Counted from the first letter of the stretch, positions 1-9,086 are shown. The stretch: DNA of 64,000 nucleotides from Amycolatopsis sp. MtRt-6 (GCF_017308975.1 NZ_JADWPD010000027.1:62001-126000); one strand, 5' to 3'. Made by a program: numbers and translations. The notes: generated by a model from the letters alone, not told the origin.

Positions 1-428
1 TGCCAGACGATGCTCTTCAGGTCGGCCTTCACCACCACCGCGTACTTGGCGTTGCCGCCGAGCCGCTGCAGCCGCAGCCACTGCGCGCTGTAGGCCGCCG
101 TGACCTCCGCGTCGAGGACGGCGTCCAGCGGTTTCACCTTGCCCAAGCGCACGTACCCCGCGAGTTCGGCCGGGTTCGACAGCACCGCGACGTGGGGCGG
201 GGTGCCCTGTTGCAGGTCGCCGCGCAGCACCTGGTTCTGCGCGCGGGTGCCCTGGTAGCGCACGGGAATCCCGGTCGCCCGGGTGAAGCCGTCGAGCACC
301 CGCTGGAACGCCTTCTGCTCGTCGCCGGTCCACGGCCCCAGCACCGTCAGCGTCTCCGCGCCGCTCCCGGCGGAACACCCGGACAGCAGCAGGACGACGA
401 TCAGCACCCAGCAGGCGCAGCGCTTCAC
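1..428 (-). CDS. GlnH-like extracellular solute-binding lipoprotein (3' end cut by window)
   Basis: About 142 residues are visible. The N-terminus has a short basic stretch, a hydrophobic run and a lipobox L-L-S-G-C with Cys18 as the likely lipidated residue, so it is probably anchored on the outer face of the membrane. The following segment (LTVLGPWTGDEQKAFQRVL) is typical of family 1 solute-binding proteins. The GTG start overlaps the stop of the upstream membrane gene (GTGA), so the two are translationally coupled. By position beside a GlnX-like gene and a PknG-like kinase it matches the mycobacterial GlnH role: an amino-acid (Asp/Glu) sensor feeding PknG. The ligand here is inferred from that context only; no transporter permease or ATPase is next to it. 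Confidence 0.82.
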   Translation of the reverse strand, partial: MKRCACWVLIVVLLLSGCSAGSGAETLTVLGPWTGDEQKAFQRVLDGFTRATGIPVRYQGTRAQNQVLRGDLQQGTPPHVAVLSNPAELAGYVRLGKVKPLDAVLDAEVTAAYSAQWLRLQRLGGNAKYAVVVKADLKSIVW

Positions 429-1540
429 GACGCTCTCCTCGTGCGGAACCGGTATTCGTCGAGGCGGGGTTGCAGGCCGCCCACCGCCAGCACGCCGATT
501 CCGGCGGCCAGCACGGGAATTCCGTACCCGAGCACGCCGCTCCAGCCCGGTTCGGTGAGCCCCGGCCCGAGCAGGGCCGCCTCGTCGACCTCGGGCGGCG
601 GCTGGGCCGGGACGGTGGGCGGCACGGGCGTGGCGGCGGCGAACGCGGCGACCGTGTCGCCGCAGGCGACCACCCCGCCCGGCCCGCACTGGGCGGCCAG
701 CACCTGGGTGAGCGTCCACCGGGTTCGGTCGGCGACGGCCGTCGTGGTGGCGGACCGGGCGTCCACGGTCCGCGCCAGCACGGCGGCGCTGTCCCGCGCG
801 CCGGACTGGATGCCCAGCAGCAGCGCCGTTGCCGTGCCCAGCAGCACGCACGCCGCCGTGGCGGCCAGCAACGCGGTGTTCACCGTGCGCCGGAACCGCC
901 GGGCGAGGAACCGCTGGGTCCACGCCAGCGTGCCGAGCAGGACGACCAGCGGCAGCGCCCAGAGCACCGTGATCGCGGGGTCCAGCCAGTTCGCGTCCAG
1001 CTGGACGTCGAGGGCGGCGCGCTGGGCGGCCTCGAGCGTGTCGAGCCGCGCGAGGATGCCGTTGTCCGGTGCGGTCAGCAGGTCCGCCGCCGACAGCAGG
1101 TCGCTCGCGGCGAGCGGGCCGCCGCCCTCCTGGCGGAAGTGGGCGTCGGCCCGCCCGATGAAGCCGTTGTAGGCCGGCAGCAGGCCCTCGATCAACCGGA
1201 GTGTCTGGCTGCCCTGTTCCCCGGCCGCGTTGTGCTCCGCGACCTGCGCGAGCTGCTGGCTGGCCAGGGCGATTTCGTCTTCGTACTGCTCGCTGGGACC
1301 GGTCAGTTTCGCCTGGCCGTGTTCGAAGGCCCGCACCGCCGCGTCGTGCGCGTGCACGAGTGCCTCCTTGGCCAGCGACACCTCGAGCACCGCGGGCGCG
1401 GTCCGCTCCCGCACCTCGGCGATGCTGGCCCGGACGCCGAGGAAGGTCGCCAGCGCGGTCCCGAGCACCAGCAGGCTGCCGGCCACCAGGCCCAGCCGCA
1501 GCCACCACAGGGTCTGCCGGGTCGTGCTGATCGCGGTCAC
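425..1540 (-). CDS. GlnX-like membrane sensor protein
   Basis: 371 residues with hydrophobic segments near 16-34, 190-207, 224-243 and 337-355, and two long extracytoplasmic stretches, the first (35-188) mostly helical and acidic. This is the topology of the mycobacterial GlnX protein, which sits between GlnH and PknG and passes the ligand signal across the membrane. The ATG start overlaps the stop of the VWA gene (ATGA) and its stop overlaps the start of the lipoprotein gene, so the order kinase-VWA-GlnX-GlnH is a tight operon. Sequence similarity to GlnX is judged from architecture and context rather than an alignment. It could also be read as a methyl-accepting-chemotaxis-like four-helix sensor. 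Confidence 0.7.
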   Translation of the reverse strand: MTAISTTRQTLWWLRLGLVAGSLLVLGTALATFLGVRASIAEVRERTAPAVLEVSLAKEALVHAHDAAVRAFEHGQAKLTGPSEQYEDEIALASQQLAQVAEHNAAGEQGSQTLRLIEGLLPAYNGFIGRADAHFRQEGGGPLAASDLLSAADLLTAPDNGILARLDTLEAAQRAALDVQLDANWLDPAITVLWALPLVVLLGTLAWTQRFLARRFRRTVNTALLAATAACVLLGTATALLLGIQSGARDSAAVLARTVDARSATTTAVADRTRWTLTQVLAAQCGPGGVVACGDTVAAFAAATPVPPTVPAQPPPEVDEAALLGPGLTEPGWSGVLGYGIPVLAAGIGVLAVGGLQPRLDEYRFRTRRAS

Positions 1541-2955
1541 GACGGCGCTCCCGCCGCGAAGGGTTCACCACAGCGCCCGCACCGCTTCGCCGACGGCCGG
1601 GCTTTGTGTCCACAGTGGACGCACTGGCGCGGTGCCCCGCCGGGTTCGGGTGGGACGACGGCGGCGGGCGCCTCGGGATCGGAGAAGGTGGAGACGTTCG
1701 GGCCGAGCACCAGGGAGAACCCGTCACGCGGGCGCACGCCGTCCTTGATCGTGACGGCGCCGTCGTCGCGCACGTCGACGAGCCGGCCCAGGCGCTTGAG
1801 GACCTCCGCGTTGCCCAGCTCGGTCGCGAGCCGGACCGCGGTGCCCCACTCGCGTGCCGCCACCGCCCGGTCGTCGCGCTCGAAGGCTTCCCAGCCCGCC
1901 CAGACCGCGCGGCCCAGCTCGGCTTGCCCGGTGACGCGGGCGACGTTGTCGTCGGGGACGCTGGACAGCGCGAGGTCGTCGGTCAGGTAGCCGACGACGG
2001 CCTGCGGTTCGCCGACCGGCTCGCCGGCGACGAGCATGACGGTGCCCAGCAAGCGGTCCTCGTACCGGGTCAGCTCCCCCGCGTCGACGTCGAGGCAGAG
2101 GTGGTACTCGCGCAGCTCGTCGCCCCACGCCCCGGTGGGCAGCTCGAACCCGCGGCCGTCGGGGTGACCCTGCGCGGTGAGCTCGACCTCGGTCGGGAAG
2201 ACCTGCTTGACGAACCGCAGCCTGCTGTAGGGCATCGTGGTCAGGCGCAGCCGCAGGTCCGGCACGGTCCGGCCCATCGCCCGCTCGACCAGCTGCCGGA
2301 AGTCGCCGGCGAGTTCGCTGTCCTCCAGCACGGCGTCCGCGCCGCCGCGCAGGGCCGACGCGATGCGCCGCAGGTCCCGCGGCTCCCAGTCGTCACCGAT
2401 TCCCCTGGCGTCACAGGCGAACTGACCCCGGCAGCGCTCGAGCGCGGCGTCGAGCGCCCCCGTGCGGTCGGACTCGTTGCGGCCGTCGGTGAGCAGCACG
2501 GCGTGCCGGATCGCGGCCGGGGTCTGTTCGAACAGGTCCAGGGCGAGGTCCAGCCACGTGCTCATCGCGGTGCCGCCGCCGGCGATCAGCCCGGCGGCGG
2601 CGGCCTTCGCCTCACGGCGGGTCTGCTCGCCGGCCACCGCCAGCGGCGGCGCGGCCGGGTACACCAGCCGGGCGCGCCCGGTGCATTCGACGACCCCGAA
2701 CAGCACGCCGTCCCGCAGCGAGCCGATGGCCGCCCGGCAGGCGTGCCGCGCGGCCTCGATCTTCGTCGGCGGCCAGTCCATCGAGCTGGAGCAGTCCACG
2801 AGCAGGAGCTCGGCGGTCGCCGGCTGCCCGGCCGCGGCGACCGCGGCATCGCCCACCCGCACGGTGAGGACGACGTCCATCCGGTCGTCCGCGGGCGCCA
2901 GGTACTTGTTCTGGCTCAGCTGGAGGGTGAACGACGGGCGGTCCCGCTCGGGCAT
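1537..2955 (-). CDS. VWA-domain protein with C-terminal zinc ribbon
   Basis: 472 residues. A von Willebrand factor A domain carries a complete MIDAS: D-C-S-S-S from Asp54, a Thr in G-G-G-T-A-M-S and an Asp in L-L-T-D-G-R-N. The C-terminus ends in a two-knuckle zinc ribbon (C-V-H-C ... C-G-R-C, about residues 445-463). No signal peptide or membrane helix is present, so it is cytoplasmic. It lies 4 bp downstream of the PknG-like kinase gene and overlaps the GlnX-like gene. VWA proteins with FHA or zinc-ribbon partners often act as adaptors of Ser/Thr kinases; I infer an adaptor or substrate of the neighbouring kinase. The zinc ribbon parallels the CxxCG knuckles in the kinase. Confidence 0.85.
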   Translation of the reverse strand: MPERDRPSFTLQLSQNKYLAPADDRMDVVLTVRVGDAAVAAAGQPATAELLLVDCSSSMDWPPTKIEAARHACRAAIGSLRDGVLFGVVECTGRARLVYPAAPPLAVAGEQTRREAKAAAAGLIAGGGTAMSTWLDLALDLFEQTPAAIRHAVLLTDGRNESDRTGALDAALERCRGQFACDARGIGDDWEPRDLRRIASALRGGADAVLEDSELAGDFRQLVERAMGRTVPDLRLRLTTMPYSRLRFVKQVFPTEVELTAQGHPDGRGFELPTGAWGDELREYHLCLDVDAGELTRYEDRLLGTVMLVAGEPVGEPQAVVGYLTDDLALSSVPDDNVARVTGQAELGRAVWAGWEAFERDDRAVAAREWGTAVRLATELGNAEVLKRLGRLVDVRDDGAVTIKDGVRPRDGFSLVLGPNVSTFSDPEAPAAVVPPEPGGAPRQCVHCGHKARPSAKRCGRCGEPFAAGAPS

Positions 2956-2959
2956 CCGA

Positions 2960-5146
2960 TCACCTTCTCGTCTTCGGCCGGACGGAGTTCGCGAGGTCGA
3001 CCAGCACGCCGTGCTCGTTCCGGTCGCGCGCCCGCTCGGCGAGCCGGCGCAGGGACAGCTCCAGCAGCGACCGCAGGCCGCGTTCGGTGACGCGCTCGCC
3101 GAGGAGCGCGCCGCCGTTCCAGCCCTCGTCGCCGGCCAGCCCGGTCAGCGCGGCCTCGCGGACCAGTGCCTCCAGCCGGTCGTGGGCCTCCCGGTCGAGG
3201 TAGAGCGTGGGCAGGCGGCGCGCCGCGTCGGCGAAGTCGTCGCGGCCGGGTGGCCCGGAGGGCAGCCGGCCGGCCCGGATGCGCACCGCGGCGATCCGCG
3301 CCGCGTCGTAGTGGCGGGAGATCGGCGGTACGGCGTCGAGCAGCGCGACCGCGGTGTCGCGGCCGTGGGTCCGCAGGGCGCAGCGGGCCAGGCCGAAGGC
3401 GGCGCTGACCTGGCCGTGGTCGCGGTGCCACACCGAGCGGTACCAGCGCTCGGCCCGCGCTGTGTCCCCGCGCAGTTCGGCGCAGAACCCGAGCGCCAGC
3501 TTCGGCGCGATCTCGCCGGGCCAGCTGCGGTGCACCCGGTCGAACGCGGCCGCGGCCTGCTCGGCGTCGTCGCGGGCCAGTGCCAGCAGCCCGTGGTGCC
3601 AGGCCGCCCGCCAGTCGCGCGCGGCCTCGGTCCCGAGCTGTTCTTCGGCGTTCGCCAGTGCCGCGGCCGCGGCCGTGGGGTCGCCCAGCGCGACCAGCGC
3701 CCGCGTCCGGGCGAACGCGATCTCGACCGAGCGTTCGCCGAACATCGCGAGCTTGTCCAGCCAGCGCTGGGGCCCCGGCGCGCCCGCGGCGGCGATGAAC
3801 CCGGCGGCGGCGTCCTCGGGGGCGACCCGCGGGATCGGCAGCCGGCCCGCGCCGGCGGCGGCGCCCGGCAGGCCGAGGTCCAGCGGGCCGGCGACGCCTT
3901 CGCCGGTGACCCAGTGGTCGAGGCCGGGCACCGCGCCGAGGCCGTCGTCGAGCAGTTCCGCCGTGTCCTCGAACAGCGCCGACGGCACCGGCCGCGGCCG
4001 TTCGTCGCGCAGCGAAAGGATTTCCCGGCGCACGCCGTCGAGCTGCTCGGCCATCTCCGACGCCGTGGCGAACCGCCGCTCGTACGGCGCGACCGCGCGT
4101 TCGAGCACCCGGTGCAGCGAGTCCAGCCCGCCGGCGACCCGGTCCGGGTCGGCGTCTTCGGCCGCGGCTTCGAGCAGCACCTGCAGCGTCCGGCCCACGG
4201 TGTGCAGGTCCGAGCGCACGGTCAGGCCGTGCCGGGCGAGCTCGTGCGCCGGCGCCTGGAAGCCTTCGGTGCCGACGCTCGGCCCGGTCCGGTCGCCGAT
4301 CGGGCGGGCCGCGCCGAGGTCGATGACCTTGACCCGCTTGTCGCCGTGGATCACGTTCTCCGGCTTCATGTCGCAGTAGAGCAGGCCTTCGCCGTGGAGG
4401 TAGTCCAGTGCGCCGAGGATCGCCCGGCCGTAGACGATCACGTGCTCGACCCGCGGCGGCGGCCCCTGCCGCAGGAGGTCGCGCAGCGACCGCCCGCCGA
4501 CGTACTCCATCACCAGGTAGGTGTCCGGCTCGCCGCCACCGGGCGGCGGGTGCTCGACGAAGTCGCTGATGCGCACGATGTTCGGGTGGTCGAGCCGGAC
4601 GAGCACGTCGCGCTCGACCCGCGCGAGCGCGCGCAGCACGGCGTTGCCGCTGTTGATCACGCCCTTGAGCGCGACGTGCTGGCCGGCGAGCGCGGTGTCG
4701 GCGGCCAGGTACACCCAGCCGAGCCCGCCGCGGGCGAAGCAGCCGAGGACGTCGTAGCGGTCGCCGACCCGCTCGCCGCGTTTCAGCTTGGGCAGGAAGG
4801 AGAAGCGTTCGCCGCAGTTCTCGCAGAACCCCTCGGCGAACGCCGGTTCGCCGGCGTAGGCGCGGCCGACGGGTTCGCCGCAGTGGCCGCAGAACCGGTG
4901 CTGCTCGGGGTAGTCCGGGTCGGCGAGGACGAGCTTTTCCGGGTCCGGCACCTCGATCGCCGGCAGCGACTGGAAGTCCGCTTCGCCGCTCCAGAGCTCC
5001 ACGCTGCGCCGGGTGCTCTCCGGCGCCGGCGTCGACGGGGCCGGGGTGGACGGCGCCGGCGGTTCCACCGGCACCCGGCGGCGCCCGCACACCTCGCAGA
5101 ACCCGATGGGCCCGACCGGCCGCCCGTGGCACCAAGCGGTCGTCAC
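2960..5146 (-). CDS. pknG: PknG-type serine/threonine protein kinase
   Basis: 728 residues from a GTG that overlaps the protease stop codon (GTGA); the reading frame is open further upstream, but this start fits the family length (about 750 residues in Mycobacterium) and the operon spacing. Order: a Cys-containing N-terminus (C6, C17, C20), a rubredoxin-like module with two CxxCG knuckles (CGHCG about residue 87, CENCG about 109), a kinase domain (A-L-K lysine about 159, catalytic loop Y-C-D-M-K-P-E-N about 258, I-D-L-G in place of DFG) and a helical C-terminal TPR-like region from about 400. All are PknG hallmarks. In mycobacteria and corynebacteria PknG phosphorylates GarA/OdhI to set 2-oxoglutarate metabolism; that the target is the same here is inference. 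The GlnX- and GlnH-like genes follow in the same operon. Confidence 0.93.
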   Translation of the reverse strand: MTTAWCHGRPVGPIGFCEVCGRRRVPVEPPAPSTPAPSTPAPESTRRSVELWSGEADFQSLPAIEVPDPEKLVLADPDYPEQHRFCGHCGEPVGRAYAGEPAFAEGFCENCGERFSFLPKLKRGERVGDRYDVLGCFARGGLGWVYLAADTALAGQHVALKGVINSGNAVLRALARVERDVLVRLDHPNIVRISDFVEHPPPGGGEPDTYLVMEYVGGRSLRDLLRQGPPPRVEHVIVYGRAILGALDYLHGEGLLYCDMKPENVIHGDKRVKVIDLGAARPIGDRTGPSVGTEGFQAPAHELARHGLTVRSDLHTVGRTLQVLLEAAAEDADPDRVAGGLDSLHRVLERAVAPYERRFATASEMAEQLDGVRREILSLRDERPRPVPSALFEDTAELLDDGLGAVPGLDHWVTGEGVAGPLDLGLPGAAAGAGRLPIPRVAPEDAAAGFIAAAGAPGPQRWLDKLAMFGERSVEIAFARTRALVALGDPTAAAAALANAEEQLGTEAARDWRAAWHHGLLALARDDAEQAAAAFDRVHRSWPGEIAPKLALGFCAELRGDTARAERWYRSVWHRDHGQVSAAFGLARCALRTHGRDTAVALLDAVPPISRHYDAARIAAVRIRAGRLPSGPPGRDDFADAARRLPTLYLDREAHDRLEALVREAALTGLAGDEGWNGGALLGERVTERGLRSLLELSLRRLAERARDRNEHGVLVDLANSVRPKTRR

Positions 5147-6687
5147 GCTCCCTCCAGCCTGCGGCGCACCGCACGCACGTACCGCTCGACCGGCTCGGCC
5201 GCGGCCTCCGGTTCGTCCGGCCGCGTGGCCAGCACCGCCATGGCCGCGCGGTACAGCTCGCCCAGTTCCTCGTCCTCCATCAGGCCCGCGCCGGTCGCTT
5301 TGGCGTTGTAGCCGCGCAGCCGGCCGCGCAGTTCGTCGTGCCGGTCGGCCAGCGCGTCGAGCCGGCCGTACAGCCGGACCAGCTCCCACCGGGCCGCTTC
5401 CGCGTCGCGTTCGGTCGCCGCCAGCGCGCGCCGCACGCGGCCCGGTTCGATCCGCTCGCCCGCCGAGCGCAGCGCGGCCAGCCGCAGGCGCAGATCCGCG
5501 GAACTGCCGGGCACCGCCGCGCGCGCACCGAGCCGGGCGGCCCGCTCCCGCGTGCGTTCTTCTTCGTGCTCCACCATTTCGACCAGCAGCGCCAGCCGGG
5601 CCAGCCGCCGCGCGTTCCGCTCGTGCTCCCAGCGCCGCGCCAGGCGCACGCCGGGTGAGTCCGGCCCGCTGAACTGGACCAGCACGGTGGCTCCCTTGTC
5701 CACCAGCGGCCGCACCACGCTGGTGAGCACTTCCTCCGGCGCCCGGGCGTCTTCGAGGCCGGTCACCGCCACCGCGACGTCCTCCGGGTTGGTCTGCAGC
5801 ACGGTGACGGCTTCCCCGGTGCTGATGCCGGCGCTGACGTGCTCGGCCACCTCGCCGGCGGTCTTGCCGCTCGCGTCCACGATCGCCGCGAGCCCGGCGC
5901 GGGCGCCGCGGCCCGTTCCGGACCGACGGGCGTCCCGGCGCTCGCGCCGCACCTGCTCCAGGAAACCTTCCCGGACGGCCGCGTCGCGTTCGCCGAAGAC
6001 CACGATCAGCGGGCCCGCCGCCGGCCGCGGCGGCTCACCCACCCAGCGGGCGACGTCCGGCACGTGCCGTTCGATCACCTCGACCGGGATCAGGAACGCG
6101 AGCCCGGCGCGTTCGTCGGTGTACTCCGTGACCACCATGCCCAGCACCGCACCGGTCGCCTTGTCGATCACGCCCGCGCCGCTGAAGCCGCGCCGGACCC
6201 GCTCGCCGGGCAGCGGCGAGTTGAGCTGGATCCACTCCCCGCCGGCACCGGCCGGGCCGGCCAGCTCGGCGTTGTTCACCCAGACGCCGTAGCGGTGCGG
6301 TGCCGGGAAGCCGTAGGTGTGGACCACCCGGTCGCGCACCGCGCGCAAGCGCACCAGCGGCGCGCCGGGCACGTGGGGAAACGCTTCGGCGAGGTCGAGC
6401 AGGGCGATGTCACCCCGGCCGTCGTCCGTCGGCGGCACCCAGCAGCCGGGCCGCACGGTGGCCTGCGCCTCCGGCATGCCCGCCAGGCCGACGAACCGCA
6501 CCAGCACGGGCGCGCCCGAAAGCGCTTCCTCCCCGGCTGCCTGCACGACGTGCGCGCAGGTGAGCACCGTGGATTCGCCCAGCAGCATCCCGGCGCCCAG
6601 TGCCCGGCCCGACGAGTCCGACAGGCACACCCGCCACGGTTCCGGATCCCCCGCGCGCCCCTCGGCAGAACCGTTGTGCTCCCTCAC
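5143..6687 (-). CDS. Trypsin-like serine protease with coiled C-terminal region
   Basis: 514 residues. The N-terminal trypsin-like domain has the triad in order: His46 in T-C-A-H-V-V, Asp93 in G-R-G-D-I-A-L-L-D and Ser169 in G-F-S-G-A-G-V. No signal peptide is seen, so it is probably cytoplasmic like the trypsin-like domains found in signalling NTPase systems. Residues 225-345 form an alpha/beta region of unknown type, and 345-514 is charged and helical, probably coiled coil. It is the first gene of the pknG operon. A TAAGGT box 8 bases before the GTG suggests a leaderless transcript and places the operon promoter here. Its substrate is unknown; a regulated cleavage of an operon partner is possible. 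Confidence 0.83.
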   Translation of the reverse strand: MREHNGSAEGRAGDPEPWRVCLSDSSGRALGAGMLLGESTVLTCAHVVQAAGEEALSGAPVLVRFVGLAGMPEAQATVRPGCWVPPTDDGRGDIALLDLAEAFPHVPGAPLVRLRAVRDRVVHTYGFPAPHRYGVWVNNAELAGPAGAGGEWIQLNSPLPGERVRRGFSGAGVIDKATGAVLGMVVTEYTDERAGLAFLIPVEVIERHVPDVARWVGEPPRPAAGPLIVVFGERDAAVREGFLEQVRRERRDARRSGTGRGARAGLAAIVDASGKTAGEVAEHVSAGISTGEAVTVLQTNPEDVAVAVTGLEDARAPEEVLTSVVRPLVDKGATVLVQFSGPDSPGVRLARRWEHERNARRLARLALLVEMVEHEEERTRERAARLGARAAVPGSSADLRLRLAALRSAGERIEPGRVRRALAATERDAEAARWELVRLYGRLDALADRHDELRGRLRGYNAKATGAGLMEDEELGELYRAAMAVLATRPDEPEAAAEPVERYVRAVRRRLEGA

Positions 6688-6706
6688 CGAAAGCGACCTT
6701 ACGACC

Positions 6707-6712
6707 CGGCAC
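6707..6712 (-). promoter_or_regulatory. Predicted -10 box of the protease-pknG operon
   Basis: On the minus strand TAAGGT lies about 8 bases before the GTG of the protease gene, with no ribosome binding site between them, as in other leaderless genes of this window. The match is short and read by eye. Confidence 0.4.
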
Positions 6713-6811
6713 CGACACTACGGGCCGGGTTCGCCCGCTTACCTCGGCAGATCACCCGATCGGCCGCAGCACGGTCCGCGACCGTGGAAAACTCACGAAC
6801 CCGCGGTCCGG

Positions 6812-7783
6812 TCAGGCGATCGTGCGCAGCCGGCGGAGGGCGAAGAAGACCAGCGCCGCCGCCAGCAGCACGAAGATTCCGGTCTCGATGCCCTGGAAGA
6901 GCCAGAACCGGTCCCCCGGCTGGTACTGCACCCAGTTCTGCGCGCCGGGGCCGGCCGCGGCATCGGCGCAGCCACCGGGCGGGCACGGGCCGAGCTGGGC
7001 GTTCGGCAGGACCAGCTCCCCGGCCGCGTTGCGGACGCCGAGGTCCAGGACCCAGTTGCCCGCCGCCGGGTTCGGCGTCTGCCCACCGGTCGGCGCGAAG
7101 GTGAGGCTCTGCGCGGGCAGGTACCGCGGCCGGGCGAGGACCTCGATCGCGACGCGGACCACCGTGAACCCGGCCAGGGCGATCCCCATGGCGGGCAGGA
7201 CTTTCCGCCAGTACGTGCCGGCGAAGACGCCCAGCGCCAGCGCGAACAGCGTGTACGCGATCGGGACGACCCCCTGGACGTCGAACGAGAGGTAGCTCAG
7301 CCGGCCGGTGCTCGCGCCGACCAGTGGCCGGAACCACCAGGACACGCCCAGCGCGTACCCGATCGCCAGCACGGTGGTCATCGCCCCGACCAGGCCGACC
7401 TTGGCCAGCGCCCACTGCAGGCGGCTGACCCCCTGCGTCCACACCAGACGGTGGGTGCCCTGCTCGACCTCGCGGGCGATCAGCGGCGCGCCGAAGAACA
7501 CGCCGACCAGCGCCGGCAGGACCACGAACAGGACGGCGATGAACACCATGCCGCCGAACTCCTGCTGGAACTGGTGCCCGGCGCTTTCGCAGCGCGCGAC
7601 CGCGTCGGTCTGCGTGATCATCGACGCGTTGCCGAGCGCGGACCGGCAGGCGCTCAGGCCGAGGGTGTCGTACTTCGCGTACATCGCCAGGCCCGTGGGC
7701 ACCATGACGGCGGCGAGCGCGGCCAGTGCGGCGAGGGTGAACAGCACCTGCTTGCGGTGCTGGCGCCAGATCAGCCAGATCAC
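6812..7783 (-). CDS. ABC transporter permease (ABC-2 / YtrC-like)
   Basis: 323 residues; the GTG start overlaps the stop of the ATPase gene (GTGA). It begins with the short cytoplasmic W-R-Q-H-R-K-Q stretch common in ABC-2 permeases, followed by hydrophobic segments near 13-33, 97-125, 150-175, 185-205, 215-235 and 295-315, with a large external loop between the last two. It pairs with the ATPase upstream as an exporter under a GntR regulator, an arrangement like the ytr operon that responds to cell-wall antibiotics. The substrate cannot be read from sequence. Confidence 0.85.
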   Translation of the reverse strand: MIWLIWRQHRKQVLFTLAALAALAAVMVPTGLAMYAKYDTLGLSACRSALGNASMITQTDAVARCESAGHQFQQEFGGMVFIAVLFVVLPALVGVFFGAPLIAREVEQGTHRLVWTQGVSRLQWALAKVGLVGAMTTVLAIGYALGVSWWFRPLVGASTGRLSYLSFDVQGVVPIAYTLFALALGVFAGTYWRKVLPAMGIALAGFTVVRVAIEVLARPRYLPAQSLTFAPTGGQTPNPAAGNWVLDLGVRNAAGELVLPNAQLGPCPPGGCADAAAGPGAQNWVQYQPGDRFWLFQGIETGIFVLLAAALVFFALRRLRTIA

Positions 7784-8664
7784 GCCGGCACCTCCCAAGC
7801 GGACGCCGGAACGCGGGTCTCGGTGTCGGCGAGGTGGGCCAGCACCACGTCTTCGAGGGTCACTTCGTGCTCCGTCCACAATGGATCGATCGGGCCGTCG
7901 CCGCGGCGGACCAGGAGCGTCGACTGGCGTTCGGTGTGGCTCGCGCGGACCACCTCCGCCACCCCGGCGACGGATTCGCTGCCGGCCCGCGGCCCGGTGA
8001 GCGTGCAGTGGCCGGCGAGCAGCTCGTCGACCGCGCCCGCCAGCCGGACCCGGGACCGTTGCAGGACGACCAGGTGGTCGCAGCTGCGTTCGAGGTCGGC
8101 GAGCAGGTGCGAGGACAGCAGCACGGTCGTCTCGCTCTCGGCCACGGCACCCATCAGCGTCTGCATGAACTCGCGGCGCGCGAGCGGGTCGAGGCTGGCG
8201 ATGGGTTCGTCGAGCAGCAGCAACCGCGGCCGTTTGGCCAGCGCCAGCGCCAGGGCGACCTGGGCGCGTTGCCCGCCGGACAGCTTCCCGACCGCCTTGT
8301 CCGGCGGGATGCCGAGCATGGCCAGCCGGTCGCGGGCCAGCGCGGCGTCCCAACGGCGGCGGTTGAGCTTGCCGCCCATGGTGACCAGCTCCGCCGCGGT
8401 GAAATCGCGGTAGAGCGGGGTGTCCTGCGCGACGAACCCGATGTCCGGCAGCGCGGACCGCGGGTCACGCCCGAAGACGCGCACCTCGCCCTCGTCGGCT
8501 TTCGACAGGCCGACGACCAGGTGCAGCAGCGTCGTCTTGCCCGCGCCGTTCGGGCCGACCAGCGCGGCGATCCGCCCGGCAGGCACCTCCAGCGCGCAGT
8601 CGCGCAACGCCCAGGTGCGGCCGTAGCGCTTGCCCAGCGCCGCGGCTTCCACCGCCAGTTCCAT
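7780..8664 (-). CDS. ABC transporter ATP-binding protein (YtrB-like)
   Basis: 294 residues with a complete nucleotide-binding domain: Walker A G-P-N-G-A-G-K-T-T (about 38-46), signature L-S-G-G-Q, Walker B L-L-L-L-D-E-P and the switch His in L-L-S-S-H-L. The last 90 residues are an extra C-terminal region of the kind seen in ABC-2 exporters. It follows the GntR gene by 10 bp and overlaps the permease gene, so the three form one operon. The presence of one ATPase and one permease predicts a homodimeric ATPase with a permease pair; drug or peptide export is an inference. Confidence 0.92.
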   Translation of the reverse strand: MELAVEAAALGKRYGRTWALRDCALEVPAGRIAALVGPNGAGKTTLLHLVVGLSKADEGEVRVFGRDPRSALPDIGFVAQDTPLYRDFTAAELVTMGGKLNRRRWDAALARDRLAMLGIPPDKAVGKLSGGQRAQVALALALAKRPRLLLLDEPIASLDPLARREFMQTLMGAVAESETTVLLSSHLLADLERSCDHLVVLQRSRVRLAGAVDELLAGHCTLTGPRAGSESVAGVAEVVRASHTERQSTLLVRRGDGPIDPLWTEHEVTLEDVVLAHLADTETRVPASAWEVPA

Positions 8665-8674
8665 TCCGGACTCC

Positions 8675-9070
8675 CTACGACAGGTCGTGCGGCACCCGGG
8701 TGCCGCGGATCGTGGTTTCGATGAGGGCGGCGATGTCGTCGGGCGACATCCCGGCGGCTTCGGCGCGCTCCAGCCAGGCCTTCAGCTCGTCGCGCAGCTG
8801 CGCCTGGTGGCCCAGCGAAGGCCCGGCCAGGCTGCCGGTGACGAACGTGCCCACCCCCGGGCGGCCTTCGGCGAGCCCTTCCAGGACCAGCTCGCGGTAG
8901 GCCTTGAGCACGGTGTTCGGGTTGATCGCCAGCGCCTCGGCCACGTCGCGCACCTTCGGCAGCTGGTCGCCCGGCCGCAGCAGGCCGACGCGCAGCGCCT
9001 GCTTCACCTGGACGACGAGCTGCATGTACGTGGCGACCCGGGAACGGCCGTCGAGCACGAACTCGATCAC
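8675..9070 (-). CDS. GntR-family regulator, YtrA subfamily
   Basis: 131 residues from the GTG at 9070. A GTG at 9079 is also in frame, but the AGGAGG ribosome binding site lies directly against it and 9 bases before the one at 9070, so the downstream start is preferred. A winged helix (residues about 10-75, with L-R-P-G-D-Q-L-P-K-V-R-D-V-A and N-P-N-T-V-L-K-A-Y-R) is followed by only about 50 helical residues, the short effector-less tail of the YtrA group. The gene heads the ABC operon and a perfect palindrome sits at its -10 region, so it most likely represses its own operon and is released by a signal linked to the exporter's substrate. Confidence 0.9.
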   Translation of the reverse strand: MIEFVLDGRSRVATYMQLVVQVKQALRVGLLRPGDQLPKVRDVAEALAINPNTVLKAYRELVLEGLAEGRPGVGTFVTGSLAGPSLGHQAQLRDELKAWLERAEAAGMSPDDIAALIETTIRGTRVPHDLS

Positions 9071-9086
9071 CCTGCCCACCCTCCTA

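Noticed and set aside
2462..5311. 949-codon plus-strand reading frame opposite the pknG gene
   Set aside because: High-GC antisense shadow: low-complexity Arg/Ala/Pro protein with no domain, while the minus strand encodes a full PknG and VWA protein.
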